The notes: generated by a model from the letters alone, not told the origin. A DNA stretch of 64,000 bases from Pestalotiopsis fici W106-1 (GCF_000516985.1 NW_006917100.1:857490-921489), one strand, 5' to 3'; positions 46,866 to 59,005 are shown, numbered from the stretch's first letter. Numbers and translations are program-made.

Positions 46866-49132
46866 TGTGAACGACAATAAGGAGTACTATAACCTTCAAG
46901 ATAGGTTAATGGGAAAGAAGATGGTGATGAGTGACAAACAACATCCTGTCCGAAGAGATTCGTTCAGATTCTTATATACTTGCGAGACCTTGGGAGGCCC
47001 ACAATTCATTGTCCAATTGGGAGAGTGCGTGACGGGAATGTTGTACGATCACGGCATCATGCATAGCCTCGTTAATTCTAGTAAGTCTACAAACCCCATC
47101 CAAATCTATGACTGAATGACTGAATGACTGAATTGATTGGTTTAATTTCATACGGTACTCGATTGACTTGACGGACCCCACAGCTGTGCGCAGACAGACT
47201 TTCGAGCCTCTTCGGGACTTTCGGAGCCTGTTAAAATTGCACAAATGCAGCGGAAGCGAGGTGCTCCGATCGACAGCAGAGGGGCCATATTAGCCAATCA
47301 CCCTTAAGTGTAAGGGTTCAAGTGCCTATTCAACAGTCTTGTTCCTACTACATACGAGCATTCTAAACATAGCAAGAGGAGGAGAGAAGATAGAGTCCTT
47401 TCGTCTTGATCAAGCTCCTTTCGGTATCTTGAAAAGGTTCCGAGCTGCGGGTCCGTGCAGACGGCGTTGGCCGAGAGGTGCCGAGGCCACTTACCGGGCC
47501 ATAGCCCGTGACATTAAGCATATATCACAAACTCTGGCGGGTCAGTTGAGAGCTTCGTATTCGTCTTCGCATCAGTACCTTGCTCACAACCATACAATAA
47601 CCCTGATAATGGAATACCTACCAGCGCTTCCGGCTGTCTATTCCCATTATTCGAACATAGGTCCATGGCGCCGATGCTCACGTCGTGACATCAACACCTG
47701 TATTACAGTAATGTTTCAGGCGATTGCGTCGCAAATATCCACAATGGGGCATGCCGGGACTGCAGCGTAATAGCTGTTTATTAGTGCATTCTTCTATCCC
47801 GTCTACCCTACTCAATTGTATCAATGAAATTGGCTCCCTGGACCTCTCTAGACGTGCGCCTTACGTATGCCGTTGTGCTACCAACAACCAATGGGTATGT
47901 AATCTTCCGAATTGCTTCAACTGGCCATCGCGTGCACAGCCACCAGTATATCCTTGAAAAGTGAATTTATACTTTCTTCTAGCAACCTGGCGAGCATCCT
48001 GGTGATAGAACAACCTTGTTGTCGAATACTTGGTTTTGCAGCATGAATTGCCCGAATAGGAAATTGTGACAAACACCAGGACAGAAGCCTGATCAGCACG
48101 CTTGAGCCACAACGTTTTACCCGAATGGGAAAATGTGATAGATCCGGATCTGCGGGGCCTAAGAGCTATACCAAGCAGGGTCGCACAGTCCCGCCGACCG
48201 TAATAGAGCAGCATAAAGCAATGTCGTTGATTTTAATAAAGGTAGCTCGACACACAGTGGCTATAGTTTTCAGCATAAGCGAATTCCGCTATAATAATAA
48301 GTTTGGCTATAATTAATTCTTAAGTTACTGGTAGCTCCGGCTTTTTAAATCCACCGCGAAAGTTGAAATGTTTATATTTTTATAAAGGAGAAGCTAGGAA
48401 CCAATATAACAAGAGGGAACCCGTGACGATACACTGGCGAAAGGGTGACTATACAAGTCAGGCGCGGCAGTATACCATGGGGGTAATGACAAGAATGAAA
48501 GCTGCCTAACTACTGCCATGTCAGGCCTAACCTGACACTGGTGCGGCCCAGCCACACCTCAGGCAGGATATGACAGCCTCTGGGCTGTCCGTAGGTAAGG
48601 TTAGTTAGTAGAGTCACGGCTGACAGCCTTTTGCCCCACTAGCTGGCTGGCCAAGCCCCTCCAATGGGCCCGTGTGCCCCAAACACCAGTATTTAGCTGG
48701 TGATCCCGCAGGCACTCACTTTGTAGACTTCGTCTACAGTTTAATAAACATAATACCCCCATACATTGATGCATTGCCGTCAGCTATCGGGATAGTGACA
48801 AGCCCAAGATTTGATCGTTGTACGAAGGGCCAGCAATATTTATAATATAATGAAAAAAAACAATCTTGATTAAATTTAAAGTTTGTTTATTTCGGAAAAA
48901 AATATTGTGTAGGAAGTATATATGGACAGGAAGGTAGAACAAGGTATAGTTGATTCTTGAGACGGATTGCAGTTATTTGTTTGCTTAGAGCGTTAAGTTC
49001 TCGCCGGATTTGGCAGTAACGGACGGAGGCGTCGCCTTATCGGATTCTTCGAAGGTCTGGAATTCCTTGGATTAAAGGTTTATCTACTCACATCACTTCT
49101 ACCATATCCTGTATAAGTTCCCCATTCAGTTG
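46866..49132. other. intergenic with LTR-like remnant
   Basis: This holds the promoter of the secreted oxidase, then 2.2 kb without a supportable gene. AT-rich patches occur at about 48290-48420 and 48840-48960, bracketing an LTR-like segment listed separately. Confidence 0.45.
48519..48800 (+). repeat. possible solo LTR
   Basis: The segment starts TGTCAGG and ends GTGACA, giving inverted terminal TGTCA/TGACA. It contains a TATTTAG element and an AATAAA signal (48743), an arrangement typical of LTRs. No target-site duplication can be seen and there is no second copy in the window, so this is tentative. Confidence 0.33.
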
Positions 49133-50962
49133 TCAGGAGTTTGATTTGTTCCGGCTATGTGCTCTGATATTCACAGGCATCGAGTCTTTGGGATGAACAG
49201 TCCCAGTCCCAACCCGATACAGCCTTTCGCCATTGATTGCTGGGTTTTGGTTGCAGTCTCCCCTTTGACATTGAATTAGTAGCATTTCTTGAGTTAAACC
49301 GGCCCACAACTGTTGACTCACTTCTTAGTGTCCCATTTGGTCCATGCCTCCTCGATATCAAACTTTCTAACGACAAATACCAGGACGAGACGTAACTCTA
49401 GAAGGGCAAGCTCCAGACCAATACATATCCTTGGCCCCAAGGAGAAGGGCCGCCAAGCATCCTTCGAAGGGCGCAATGGATCGCCTTCAGGGACAAGCCA
49501 TCTTTCAGGCAGGAATTTGTCTGCTTGTCTCCATACATCTGGCCGCGAATGAATTATGGGCACAGCATCCCACATCGCGTAACCATCCGTGGGGTACCTA
49601 ATGCGTGAACCTGGAACGGTAAGTAAGTAGTCCGAGCTTCCTTGCCGCATGGTCGCTGCCAGTGGATAGAGTCGTAGAGTTTCCTTGATTATTGCCAAAG
49701 TGTAAGGCAGTGCGTACAATAGATGCGGTGAATTCAAGATCAATTCTTGACAGGCTCCGATCTCGGTCCCGAAGACAGTATCGTGCTCCTCTCGGAGTCT
49801 TTCAAGGCACACGGGGTTATCCTGCAGTTCTTTGAACATCCAGCAGATAGTAGTAGACGTGGTGTCGTGACCAGCGAACAGCAGTGCCTTCAGATTGCTA
49901 GTGAAGCCATCAACAAACGCTGCCAGGTTGGTCCCGTCGCCATTGAGGGGTCCTTCCAAATCAATGATTTCCAAAGTACGATCGATGATGCTTGGAATGT
50001 TCCTGGAGCGCGAGCCGTCGGAGAGCCACTCCTGAATCTTGTGCCCATAGACAGAGTTCATAACACGATTGTTTCTGACTATGGCTGTTGGCAAGAGTGT
50101 CAGAAGATGGAAGAAACCCCGTGCAGGATTAGCACCCGATCGACCCATCTGATCTAATTGGTCAAGCAAAGCGCTTTTCAGTGGCGTGTCCGAGCAACTG
50201 GTTTGTTGATTCAGTTGAGAGCCACTAATATGAGTCAATCCCGGTAAATACTGAGAATGTAAGACCAGTGGTGGAGACTTACGTGAGAGCCCTATGAATG
50301 ACATCAAATGTCAAGTTCATGGTCTTTTCTTCAAGCCGGAAGACTTCCCCCCATTGCCCATCCTTTCCGGCAAGACTTCCCAAGAGATCGACAAAAATCA
50401 CCACTTCATCCATCAGGTCTGGCAACAGAACCATAAGATTGTGCCGATTGAAACCCGGTTGTAGCTTTGATCGCCAAGATTTCCATTCTTCTCCATGCAG
50501 CGAAATTATATCCTTGTTCTCGGTGAGTGGCTTCAAGAAGTCGGTATGTACTTTGGCTTTGATTAAATTCCTGGTTTGGGTGAATTGTGTCGACACTGCG
50601 GGATGTGTACTCAGGAGTAAAGAAGAGCTAGTAAATGGCCACAGATCTAAGTAGATGATTGGAGGCACGATCTTTTCTCCAGGAAACAACCGGTCTAGCT
50701 CGTTCAAGAACCAATAGTGCAGTTGAAAAATGTTCACATCTGGAGGATGCTCCTGACGGAATTTGGCCATCAGGGCAAGGTGACCGAAGAGCCATGAATG
50801 AGGAAGTGTTGGCACGCCTTGCTTTTGCATGTCTTTTACCGTTCTTCGAATTTTGTATCCCCTCCAGAGCCAACATGCAAGATGGTATGCTGTATAAAGA
50901 GAAATACAACTGAGAATCATTTTTGGAGAAAACCAAATCGACAAAGAGTTCGTGGAGAGCAT
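49133..50962 (-). CDS. Cytochrome P450 monooxygenase
   Basis: Three exons on the minus strand: 50962-50283, 50224-49322 and 49262-49133 (570 aa). Introns are 58 and 59 bp. The short last exon encodes the conserved tail NGERLYRVG...HPKDSMPVNIR. The N-terminal hydrophobic segment (about 15-35) anchors it in the ER membrane. The I-helix motif AGHDTT is at 344-349, ExxR at 408-411 (ETLR), PERW in the K-to-heme region, and the heme loop FSLGPRICIG with Cys494 as the iron ligand. All P450 signatures are intact. It needs an external reductase. Subfamily and substrate cannot be set by eye. Neighbours (oxidases, MFS transporter) suggest small-molecule metabolism. Confidence 0.9.
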
Positions 50963-52522
50963 TTTGTTTACTTGAGAGTCTTCAGCAAAGGTAGAGAATC
51001 AAAGAAGTGGTAGAAGTGGTAAATGTGTGCCACTATATAAGTACGCGAATCGCAGCGGAAGGCTCGGACAATACGTTCCACCGCTGAAAGTATCTTCCCA
51101 GATTGTCCCGCTTGACCGAGAGAAAATTGGCAAGGATAATCATTTAATTACCTACCCATCAGCTCACTTGTAAGTTCTTGGCACCTTGGCGCCATGACCA
51201 AGCCCTCCCCTAGGCCACAATAGGTTATCACAGTGAAGTATTTGGACATGGTGTTTGTCAATTTTAACGAGCGGAGCATATTTAGAATATGCACGATGTG
51301 ACACGCTCGACACTATAGCAATCAGTACCTTGGCAGAGCTACAAGGCTAGAAGATTATATTCATAAATACATTAACTGCTTTGGCAAGCCATTCGGTATT
51401 GGGCTGTGGCATGTGCTAATTAGGCTCCTCGGGGTGAGTGACAAAAGGCAGGATGAATTGTATCTACATTATCTCACCTGAGCCAACGTGAAGGAGAAGA
51501 TTCGATTGAGAGAGCGCAAAAAAGATGTCTGAAGTGATACTTCCAATATACAAAGGAGAGGTGTTGAAGAGCTATCTAATATATCCCGTCGGGCGATCTG
51601 CGGTAGGTACTGACTACGTCAGTGCAACACATTTCGTTTATACCTAGTCTTGTGATAAGAAGATCGTCGTGATTTTTATTTAATCTTTGCTTTAAAGTGT
51701 GAAGTTTAAAGCTTATAACCCGCTTTAATATGCTATACCGGAAACTCTCCGTGCTAAACCCGGTGATAGCCCGTTAATCCGAGTCGGAAAATATCTTATA
51801 TGTTAAAGGTAACTATTAATAGCCCGAGTGTCACTTATATGCCTATTAGACAAAACCAGTTCTAGGGACTAGATTATATATGCCTTGTGTTAAATTCTTG
51901 CAAGGTGGTAAGATATCGCGTCGTGCTTAAGTGCCGTTAACACATGTTTTAAGTGTTAAGCGATGGACCATATAAATAATTGCAGCGCGTCGAATGCTTA
52001 GCTAAGGATCTTTTTTAATAGCTTGGATAGCTAGCAATAATTAAGCTTCTTTTTGAATAAAATCCATTTAAAATTAATTATATGGTATAGTTGGCAAGTT
52101 GAAGTCCATCTCTTGCTAATTAGCGTGGCCAGCTCACTTGTGGATTACGTTACGTAAAAATCACAGTGATGAACTGTTGTTTATTGCACTTCGAGGTAGT
52201 CCTGTCTTTTGATGCAGAGATATCATAGATATTTTAGATGACGCTATCATGTTGATTAATATTGTAAATAAAGCGTTCCTCCATGAGACCTCCTTCGTGC
52301 ATTTCCATTTACTCTGGGTGGCTGAATATGTTGCCTCGAAAACAAGTGAGTCGACTGCAGGAACTGCATCAACCTGACCCAACTCAGCCAACCCCCGAGA
52401 TTGATTTGAGTTGACTTTACTAAGCGATCTGTACATGGAGTTGATCAACAAGGTCACGATATTGCGTTGGGTTGAATCAAGTTGATTTACGTTGAGTAGA
52501 TTAAGTCCCTGCCGGTTTCTCT
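50963..52522. other. intergenic, P450 promoter side and AT-rich repeat
   Basis: This contains the P450 upstream region, a 75-bp repeat at 51549-51623, and an AT-rich, TpA-rich patch at about 51640-52140 that looks like a decayed repeat. No gene is seen. Confidence 0.45.
51549..51623 (-). repeat. 75-bp repeat with ACTGAC/GTCAGT palindrome, copy 1
   Basis: Read on the minus strand, it runs ACTGACGTAGTCAGTACC, ACCGCAGATC, an AT-rich ATATAT patch, then CACCTCTC-TTTGTA. The same order occurs on the plus strand at 59012-59084. It lies about 590 bp upstream of the P450 start and in the same orientation as that gene. It could be a transposon end or a shared promoter block. Confidence 0.6.
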
Positions 52523-54199
52523 CTAGGCTTTCCTCTCGTCGAGGCCATACTCAGTATCGAGTTCTTTCCTCAGCTCGAGCTCCTTCTCAAACCCAACAGC
52601 AAAGAAGGAAATGAGGCTAATTGCCAGACCGAACCACCAAATAGCTTTGAGACTCTGAATGTATACTTCCCAGACTTCGGCCCAGATAGCATCGCTGTAG
52701 TCACTACGGACAGAATGGACTTGACTCGCAAAAGAGTAGGCTTGGCCGCCCGCCAATTGTGAGCGCAAAGTGGTGTCGGAAATGTTTTTAATGTTCTGGT
52801 CGAAAACGGCATTGAATATAATGCCTGGCGCAGTGACTCCCCATATCCATCCGAATGTGCGAATAAAGCTGTATGTAGAACTGGCAACGGCCACGTCTGC
52901 TTCGGGAAGACCAGCCATGATGGCAGGAAGGAGTACAGAGAGACTGAGACCGGCGCCCATACTGGCTATTAATTCGTACCAAGCCCATGCAACTGTAGGC
53001 GTTTCGGCATCAAGGCGGGTGAAAAGTCCAAATGCAAGCGCTGATAAGGCCAACGATATTGCGTGCAGCGGCCTGTATCGTCCAAAATGGCTCAAGAGTA
53101 TACCGGCTGCAACAGCGAAGATCAAAGTTCCCATGGCCATGGGCAAAAACTTTACACCAGACTGGAGAATAGTTGTCCCTTTAACGGCCTGGAAGTAAAT
53201 GGGCAGGAAATACGCCGATGCCTGAACAAGAATGGATGTCAGGAAAGTCAAGAGGTATGCTGTTGCTGAAGTGCGATTCGCAAATAAGCGGGACGGGATA
53301 CTGGGCTGTTTCGCATAGTGCTGTTGGAAGTGGAACGCGATCCATCCTACACCTCCAAGCACCAAAGGCAAAATGATACGCCATGAGGACCAAGGATGAA
53401 CTGTGCCTCCCTCGACTAGTCCGAACAGTATAGCGACCATGCTCAATGTAAAGAGCGCGTTGCCAAGGTAGTCAAGGTCTTTGAGCCTTTCCCACCTCGA
53501 GGCGGTGGACGGAGTGTTGGTCTTCTCCGTGGTCGCATTCCCAGTTGATGCTGGACCACCGGGCTTGACCCGCATAAAAAGCAACATAGCGGCCAGAGCA
53601 AGCCCACAAATGGGCAGATTCATCCAGAATATCCATCTCCAGTTTGACTGAGCAAGCGCGCCGCCGACTGGTGGCCCCAAAGCAGCTGCAACGCCAGACC
53701 ATGCAAACATAAGACCGAGATATTTTCCCCTCTCCCTCAGAGGAACGAGATCGCAACAGACTATGTCGAGAAGTACGTTGATGCCTCCAGCGCCGATGCC
53801 TTGAACGACTCGACCAGCGATTATCATGGCGGCAGTGTGCGCGCCGCCTGAGATCCCGCTCCCGAGCGCAAACAATACGGTTGAGCCGATCAAGGGCCAA
53901 CGTCTTCCTAGCGCGTTGGCAAGTTGCCCCGTAAGAGGCTGCAACACGGCGGAGGCGACGATAAACGAGTTGGCGATCCATACGTAGTGTGATGCACCAC
54001 CCACCGACTCGGTGATCTGAGGCAGCGCAGTTGTGATAATCGCAACATCCAATGCTGAAATAAAGGCGAGAATACACAGGGCGGCAAAAGTCCCCCAGAA
54101 ACGCCACGAATGGCGTTGCGTGGCTGCGGGCAATGTCGTTGCATCCTGAGCTTCACCTACTGGCCCGGCTTCGGCTTCTACCATTGATGAAGCCTCCAT
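52523..54199 (-). CDS. MFS transporter, DHA2-type (14 TM) drug:H+ antiporter family
   Basis: An intronless gene of 558 residues with the ATG at 54199. A ~30-residue hydrophilic N-terminus is followed by about 14 hydrophobic segments, as in the DHA2 family. Typical motifs are SALDVAIITTALPQ in TM1, the motif-A-like GQLANALGRRWP, GRVVQGIGAGG, the antiporter motif C AALGPPVGGALA in TM5, and WRWIFWMNLPI. Such proteins export toxic or self-made small molecules across the plasma membrane, driven by protons. It sits among oxidase and P450 genes, consistent with metabolite export, but multidrug resistance is equally possible. No substitution of key residues is obvious. Confidence 0.92.
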   Translation of the reverse strand: MEASSMVEAEAGPVGEAQDATTLPAATQRHSWRFWGTFAALCILAFISALDVAIITTALPQITESVGGASHYVWIANSFIVASAVLQPLTGQLANALGRRWPLIGSTVLFALGSGISGGAHTAAMIIAGRVVQGIGAGGINVLLDIVCCDLVPLRERGKYLGLMFAWSGVAAALGPPVGGALAQSNWRWIFWMNLPICGLALAAMLLFMRVKPGGPASTGNATTEKTNTPSTASRWERLKDLDYLGNALFTLSMVAILFGLVEGGTVHPWSSWRIILPLVLGGVGWIAFHFQQHYAKQPSIPSRLFANRTSATAYLLTFLTSILVQASAYFLPIYFQAVKGTTILQSGVKFLPMAMGTLIFAVAAGILLSHFGRYRPLHAISLALSALAFGLFTRLDAETPTVAWAWYELIASMGAGLSLSVLLPAIMAGLPEADVAVASSTYSFIRTFGWIWGVTAPGIIFNAVFDQNIKNISDTTLRSQLAGGQAYSFASQVHSVRSDYSDAIWAEVWEVYIQSLKAIWWFGLAISLISFFAVGFEKELELRKELDTEYGLDERKA

Positions 54200-55653
54200 G
54201 CTGGGATTCGGATATGGAAATCACTTTCGCCAGAGACGACCTATAGAGCGCAGGTGCTTGAGGAAGCGGGAAGAAGGCAATAGACGGTGGAAATAATAAA
54301 GCTGATGTTGCTGACCATAGAGAGAATGGGAGGTAGAGGGAGGCGAAGGAGGGCAGGCAGGCACGGGAAACAATCGAGGAACAACTCTGCGAATACCCAC
54401 TTTTCGAATCTCCAGGTAAGACACAAGTGTCAATAACACTTTCACACGGTATTTAAACGCGGCCAGATCGCTTTGTATCCGGCGTGGTGGCAAGGCTGAA
54501 GGGTCTCGATCTGTCGCAATCAGACGCGCAACGCGAGCCAGGGAACGTACCATCCCCGCGACTTGCATTATGTGGAAAGTGTTCGGTGTACAAGGCTTGG
54601 CAGCTTTTTGTTACATCGTACTGTGTACATCAACATCCGTAACGGATTTACCGAAGTAGGCAAGCCCGTTACAAAGGAATTCGTTATCACGAGCTGCACG
54701 TTGAATGTTGGCTGCGAGACAGAGGGACTATGCAACTGACAAGCATGTTGGCTGCACTGTGGCAGTGAGTGGTATCCAAAGATCGGTCAAGGGTATATTG
54801 GAACATTCATGCCATGGTAATACTTTTTAAGCGCCAGTGCATGTCCAATGATATGTATTCAAGATAGGTACCTAGGCATGTATTCGCCCTGGAAACAATC
54901 GCCCTTCAACTCTGGGAAGTAGTTGGCACAAAAGAGACTGTTTCTTCTTCTAAATTTGTAAGACCATGTTGGCTGCGAAGTGACCAGAAATGCATAGCAC
55001 GGTGACTCTCGCATATCCAAGGATACTTACTCTGTACGCATGTTCTGCGGGGCCAACCCCAACCGCCCGTGCAGATGGTTGTTGTTGTTGGTTGTTGTTG
55101 TTGCTGTTGTTGGGGGGGGGGGGGGGGGTTATCTCGGATATGCCACTCCCGCACACCGGCTGCTGCCAAGTCTATTTCCCACTTTATTGCATCTGCAGCC
55201 GCCCGAAGGTTCCATCACTGCGGACCGGTCCATTCATTCGCAATTGTCGCGTTCATGTACTGTCCCGACCAGTGCGGCAGTGCGCATGCATGATTTTTGG
55301 TGCCCACCATCTTACCGAATGTGACAGGGCTGCAGCGCCTTAACCCAAATGTATCGGTACAACATCTATAGCACAGTACGTTTCGCCCCCAACTTGGACA
55401 GTATCTGTCGGGTTGAAGGCAAATGCAGTTGCATTCTTTTGGCCCCTATGAAGTATGGCGAGTGCACTGGATTGGCCCTAGGTGTGGCTTTGTCATCACT
55501 CGGGCGCATGCTTGCTGTGTAGAGTCCGATAATCCGAATATTTATTGGCACAAATATCATTCTTCTTTAGCAAGGTATTTCATTCATTCGTGCATTCAGT
55601 CAACCTCCCCTATTTTGTTCCAATCTTACCCTACTCTACTATTGACACTCAGT
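54200..55653. other. divergent intergenic region, MFS and FAD-oxidase genes
   Basis: About 1.45 kb between two divergent genes. Apart from the GTT/poly-G simple repeat listed separately, no structure was recognised. Confidence 0.5.
55079..55128 (+). repeat. GTT-repeat running into an 18-base poly-G tract
   Basis: Imperfect (GTT)n from about 55079 to 55110, then eighteen consecutive G (55111-55128). The G run could form G-quadruplexes and is also a place where assembly length errors are likely. It lies in the region upstream of the FAD-oxidase gene. Confidence 0.85.
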
Positions 55654-57126
55654 ATGGCCTCGACACAAACAGTCGCTGTCTTGGAGCAGGCATTCTCAGC
55701 CGAACAAGTTCTACTTCCAGGCACCGAGGCCTATAGGAAAGCCAATGAAAATTATCTCTCAGCCTGCCTGAGTGATTACAGTCCTGCAGCATTTTTCCAA
55801 CCCAGGGACCCAGCCGAGGTGGCTAAGTTTCTGCACCTAGCAAGTGAGCATGACATCCACTTTGCCATCCGCGGTGGTGGCCAGCAGCCACTGGAAGCCT
55901 GCTCCAATATCGACAACGGGGTGACACTGGACTTGAGTCTCATCAAGGGTGTCGAGCTCAAGGATGGTAGCGTCTCAGTCGGAGCGGGCGAGCATTGGCT
56001 GGCCGTGTACGAGAAAGTCCAAGCCGCCGGGCTGGCCGTGGGAGGAAGTCGATCTGGGAAGGGTGGTATCGGCGGTCTCTCTCTTTCCGGTGGGCTCTCA
56101 TTCTTCTCCACCCGCGAAGGCTTCATCTGCGATAATGTCATCAACTTCGAGGTCATCACTGCCTCGGGGGAGATTGTACAAGCCAATGCCCATGAGAATG
56201 CAGATCTTTGGAAGGCGCTCAAGGGTGGCGGTAACAACTTCGGAGTGGTCACTCGCTTTGATTTGCGCACGTATCCCCAAAAGCCATTCTGGAGCGGCAT
56301 TGTATTCTACCTTGCCTCCGAAGCCAATTATCCGGGGCAGGTGGAAGCACTTGTCAACGAGGTCACCAAGCCCGACGTCTCAAGTGACACTCATTTCATG
56401 GTCAATCTGGGATACTCGAAGCAGTTCGGCGACAACATGATGGGTCTGAATCAGGTCTACTACACCGGGCAGGATGCTGCCGAGCTGTATGGCGCCAATA
56501 ACGAGGACACGGGCAAGGCCCGGATCCCCCCGATGCTCGAGCCGTTCACCAGCGTCCAACCACAGATTGAGCAGCTCAACTCCTTCAAAATTCAAACTCT
56601 GGCACAGGGTGCGACTGAGCATGCCGTCATGTCGTCTGACCGCGTCCGCTGTTCCTACATGAATTGCACACTACGCACAGATACGGTCGCGCTGCTATCG
56701 GCAGCTGATATCTACTCTAAAGCCATTGAGCCGTTGAAGGACATTGAGGGTATAACCCTGTGTCTGACACTGCAGGCTTACCCAAAGTCCCTCTTGAGTA
56801 AGACTGCTGAGTTGGGCGGCAATGTACTTGGTCTACCATCCCAGGAGCCGCTCGTCACAGTTCTTCTCTTGACTTATTGGAAGAACAGAGAGGACGACAA
56901 AAGGATCGTGACGACTCTCCAGGAAGCCCTGACGGACATGGAGAAAGACGCTGATTCCCGCGGACAGAGGGTACCGTACATTTACTTGAATTATACATCC
57001 AAGTTTCAGGACCCATTCCCGTCGTACGGTGAAGAGAACAAGAAGTTTCTGCAACAAACCAGCCGCAAATATGATCCAGAAGGACTTTTCCAAAAGAATG
57101 TTCCTGGTGGCTTCAAGCTATTTTAA
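55654..57126 (+). CDS. Cytosolic FAD-linked oxidoreductase lacking the FAD-attachment His
   Basis: An intronless gene of 490 residues. The ATG at 55654 (MASTQTVAVL) was chosen because the open frame before it is not protein-like. The FAD_binding_4/PCMH domain is clear: FQPRDPAEVAKFL, FAIRGGGQQPLEA, GGIGGLSLSGGLSFFS, ADLWKALKGGGNNFGVVTRFDL. It ends with a BBE-like tail (SRKYDPEGLFQKNVPGGFKLF). The residue that is His in covalent flavoenzymes (GGGH) is Gln77, and no Cys lies in the second attachment region, so FAD should be non-covalent. There is no signal peptide, unlike the oxidase at 45242. Relatives act as oxidases or dehydrogenases in fungal metabolite pathways. The substrate is unknown. 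Confidence 0.9.
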   Translation: MASTQTVAVLEQAFSAEQVLLPGTEAYRKANENYLSACLSDYSPAAFFQPRDPAEVAKFLHLASEHDIHFAIRGGGQQPLEACSNIDNGVTLDLSLIKGVELKDGSVSVGAGEHWLAVYEKVQAAGLAVGGSRSGKGGIGGLSLSGGLSFFSTREGFICDNVINFEVITASGEIVQANAHENADLWKALKGGGNNFGVVTRFDLRTYPQKPFWSGIVFYLASEANYPGQVEALVNEVTKPDVSSDTHFMVNLGYSKQFGDNMMGLNQVYYTGQDAAELYGANNEDTGKARIPPMLEPFTSVQPQIEQLNSFKIQTLAQGATEHAVMSSDRVRCSYMNCTLRTDTVALLSAADIYSKAIEPLKDIEGITLCLTLQAYPKSLLSKTAELGGNVLGLPSQEPLVTVLLLTYWKNREDDKRIVTTLQEALTDMEKDADSRGQRVPYIYLNYTSKFQDPFPSYGEENKKFLQQTSRKYDPEGLFQKNVPGGFKLF

Positions 57127-58326
57127 GGTTCTGGTTTGATAATCTAGTCGGCAGTCGTGTTTGTTTGCGAATAAGAAAAATAAATTCAACCATTTCGACA
57201 ACGATAAAAATATCATTTCTTTGCTTGATCTCTAATTTAAGATTGATTTCCTGCTAAAAACAATAAGAAAATATTTGGAATATGCGACAGTGATCAAAAG
57301 AAGAGTGGCTGTCAGGTTCTACCCACGTTGTAATATTGTTGGTGTTTGGCCACCTGGTTTCCAAGGAAAAAAACTTCTACTCGCAATAAACGCACAAGCC
57401 GTTATTTTTGGCAAAGCTTTCCATTCCGACGGCCTGTTCTAAATAGGTATGCGTGACGTCTCCAAGGTTTTCTCTGGGCAATAAGGCCACTATCTCTTGA
57501 GTATTTCTGACTTGTCTTGGACTTATGCATTACGGAAAATGAAGAGAGAGGTTCTTATTATAGATACGTTCATATGCGGTGCATAATAAGAGGGTTTAAA
57601 CCAATTTAGTTAAATCAAAATCCACTTTTCCTCCCCCTCCCAAGCATAAGGCCTGCGCAGACTCGGCATCCCGTCCGCTCTGCCTTAAATAAACTAGTAA
57701 TCGCCGAATTAGTACTCAGGTGGGTAATTATTAGGGAATCCTCGGTGTTATATATTTTTTCGGCTATCTCCTTTCCTTTTTTTTATTTTAAATACAATTA
57801 ATTATTCTTTTAGACGGATATTACAAATACCTAATAGCCAAATTTAAAGGCTGATCGTACCGCTTTAAAGGATTCTAAAGACAGTGGAAAGTCCAACGGG
57901 TTCCTTGGAAATAATATCGAATTTATGGGCCTGTTATTATAACGAGCTAGCTTCCCAACCAAGTAACGCGTAGCTGGATAAGGATAATTCGACCCGCTCA
58001 GAATAGTGGCTGCTTCGAAAGGCGTGCGTGCATGACAAACGCAGTCACACTATGCATCATGGTACTACAAATGTTGCGTATAGTCCCCTGTTGCATTCCA
58101 TCGTTGACTGTGTAACATGAAGCTATCCAACAACCATGTAGGTACTATAGTCTGTATTGCAATCTTTATATAGTACTGTTTATCAACGGACTTGCAGGTG
58201 CGGACCCCCATTCATATTGCGGGTTCCAGCCTAACCAACCAGCCAAACAGCAAACCTACCAACCCTGCGTCTTTCACGGCCACCTCACCGGGGACCTGGG
58301 CAGCATGTTCGCGCACTTTCAGGTAG
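57127..58326. other. intergenic with AT-rich patch
   Basis: 1.2 kb without a gene. Positions about 57540-57960 are AT-rich with TpA-rich sequence, like the other decayed repeat patches in this window. Confidence 0.45.
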
Positions 58327-59005
58327 TTAAAGTAGTATGACCGATACTGGAGGGCTTGATGAGGTTCGCTTAATGATGGCACGATTTGACATGAACTTGA
58401 GGATTTCGCGGCTTGAGGAACCTAGTCTGATGCACTGAGATATCGAAGGTGGGGTCGACGAGGCTAAGTTCCATGACTGAAGCAAAACAGCCATTGCAGT
58501 CATGGAACTTTGCATAGCAAACTCTCTGCCTGAATATCCAGTCAGCGACTGTACTTGGGGTGCACGAGTAGCGAGAATAGTGGCCTGCCTATGCATATTC
58601 TCCTTCCATCCCCCCAAGGCTGTTTTGCGGTCTGAGACAGTGTTGGAGGGCCGTGGTGCTGGACGGACTGACCTTGTAGCTATTTCTTGGAATAGCATCA
58701 AATTGATCGGGCAACATCCTGTCGGACCTGAACTCCTCTGCATTGCCGCCCCAAATTTGAGGATCCCGATGAAGCTTGGAAAGAAGCACAACAATCACCT
58801 GATCATTTTCGACCTCCCAACGACTATCGAGCAACGTGCGGCCAGAAGCGTCGTCACTTCTCAGTGTAAGTGCGAACGCGCCGATGGATGGCTGTAGCCG
58901 CATGATTTCTTTGATCCATGCTCTGAGATAAGGTAGTTTGTCAATGTGATCTGAAGTCAAGATATCGTTCCCAATGACAGAGTCAATCTCTTCTTGTAGT
59001 CTTTT
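58327..59005 (-). pseudogene. CYP505-type cytochrome P450 fragment, truncated and frameshifted
   Basis: Minus-strand sequence starting RLQEEIDSVIG, then DHIDKLPYLRAWIKEIMRLQP (ExxR helix) and HRDPQIWGGNAEEF, resembles the C-terminal half of CYP505/P450-BM3-type heme domains. The conserved blocks then move between frames, for example VDPTFDISVHQT and REFAMQSSMTAMAV, so frameshifts are present. The heme-loop region aligns by eye to TGYSGREFA, where the iron-ligand Cys would be Tyr (a G-to-A change). Everything before the RLQEE block, including the N-terminus and I-helix, is missing, and no reductase domain follows. The break coincides with a 73-bp repeat at 59012. Non-functional. Confidence 0.8.

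Noticed and set aside
47290..47340. GGGTTCAAGTGCC, resembling a tRNA T-arm
   Set aside because: No acceptor, D or anticodon stems can be formed around it.
49133..58326. A complete secondary-metabolite gene cluster
   Set aside because: No PKS, NRPS, terpene synthase, DMATS or cluster regulator is visible in or beside the group, so only a tentative finding is given.
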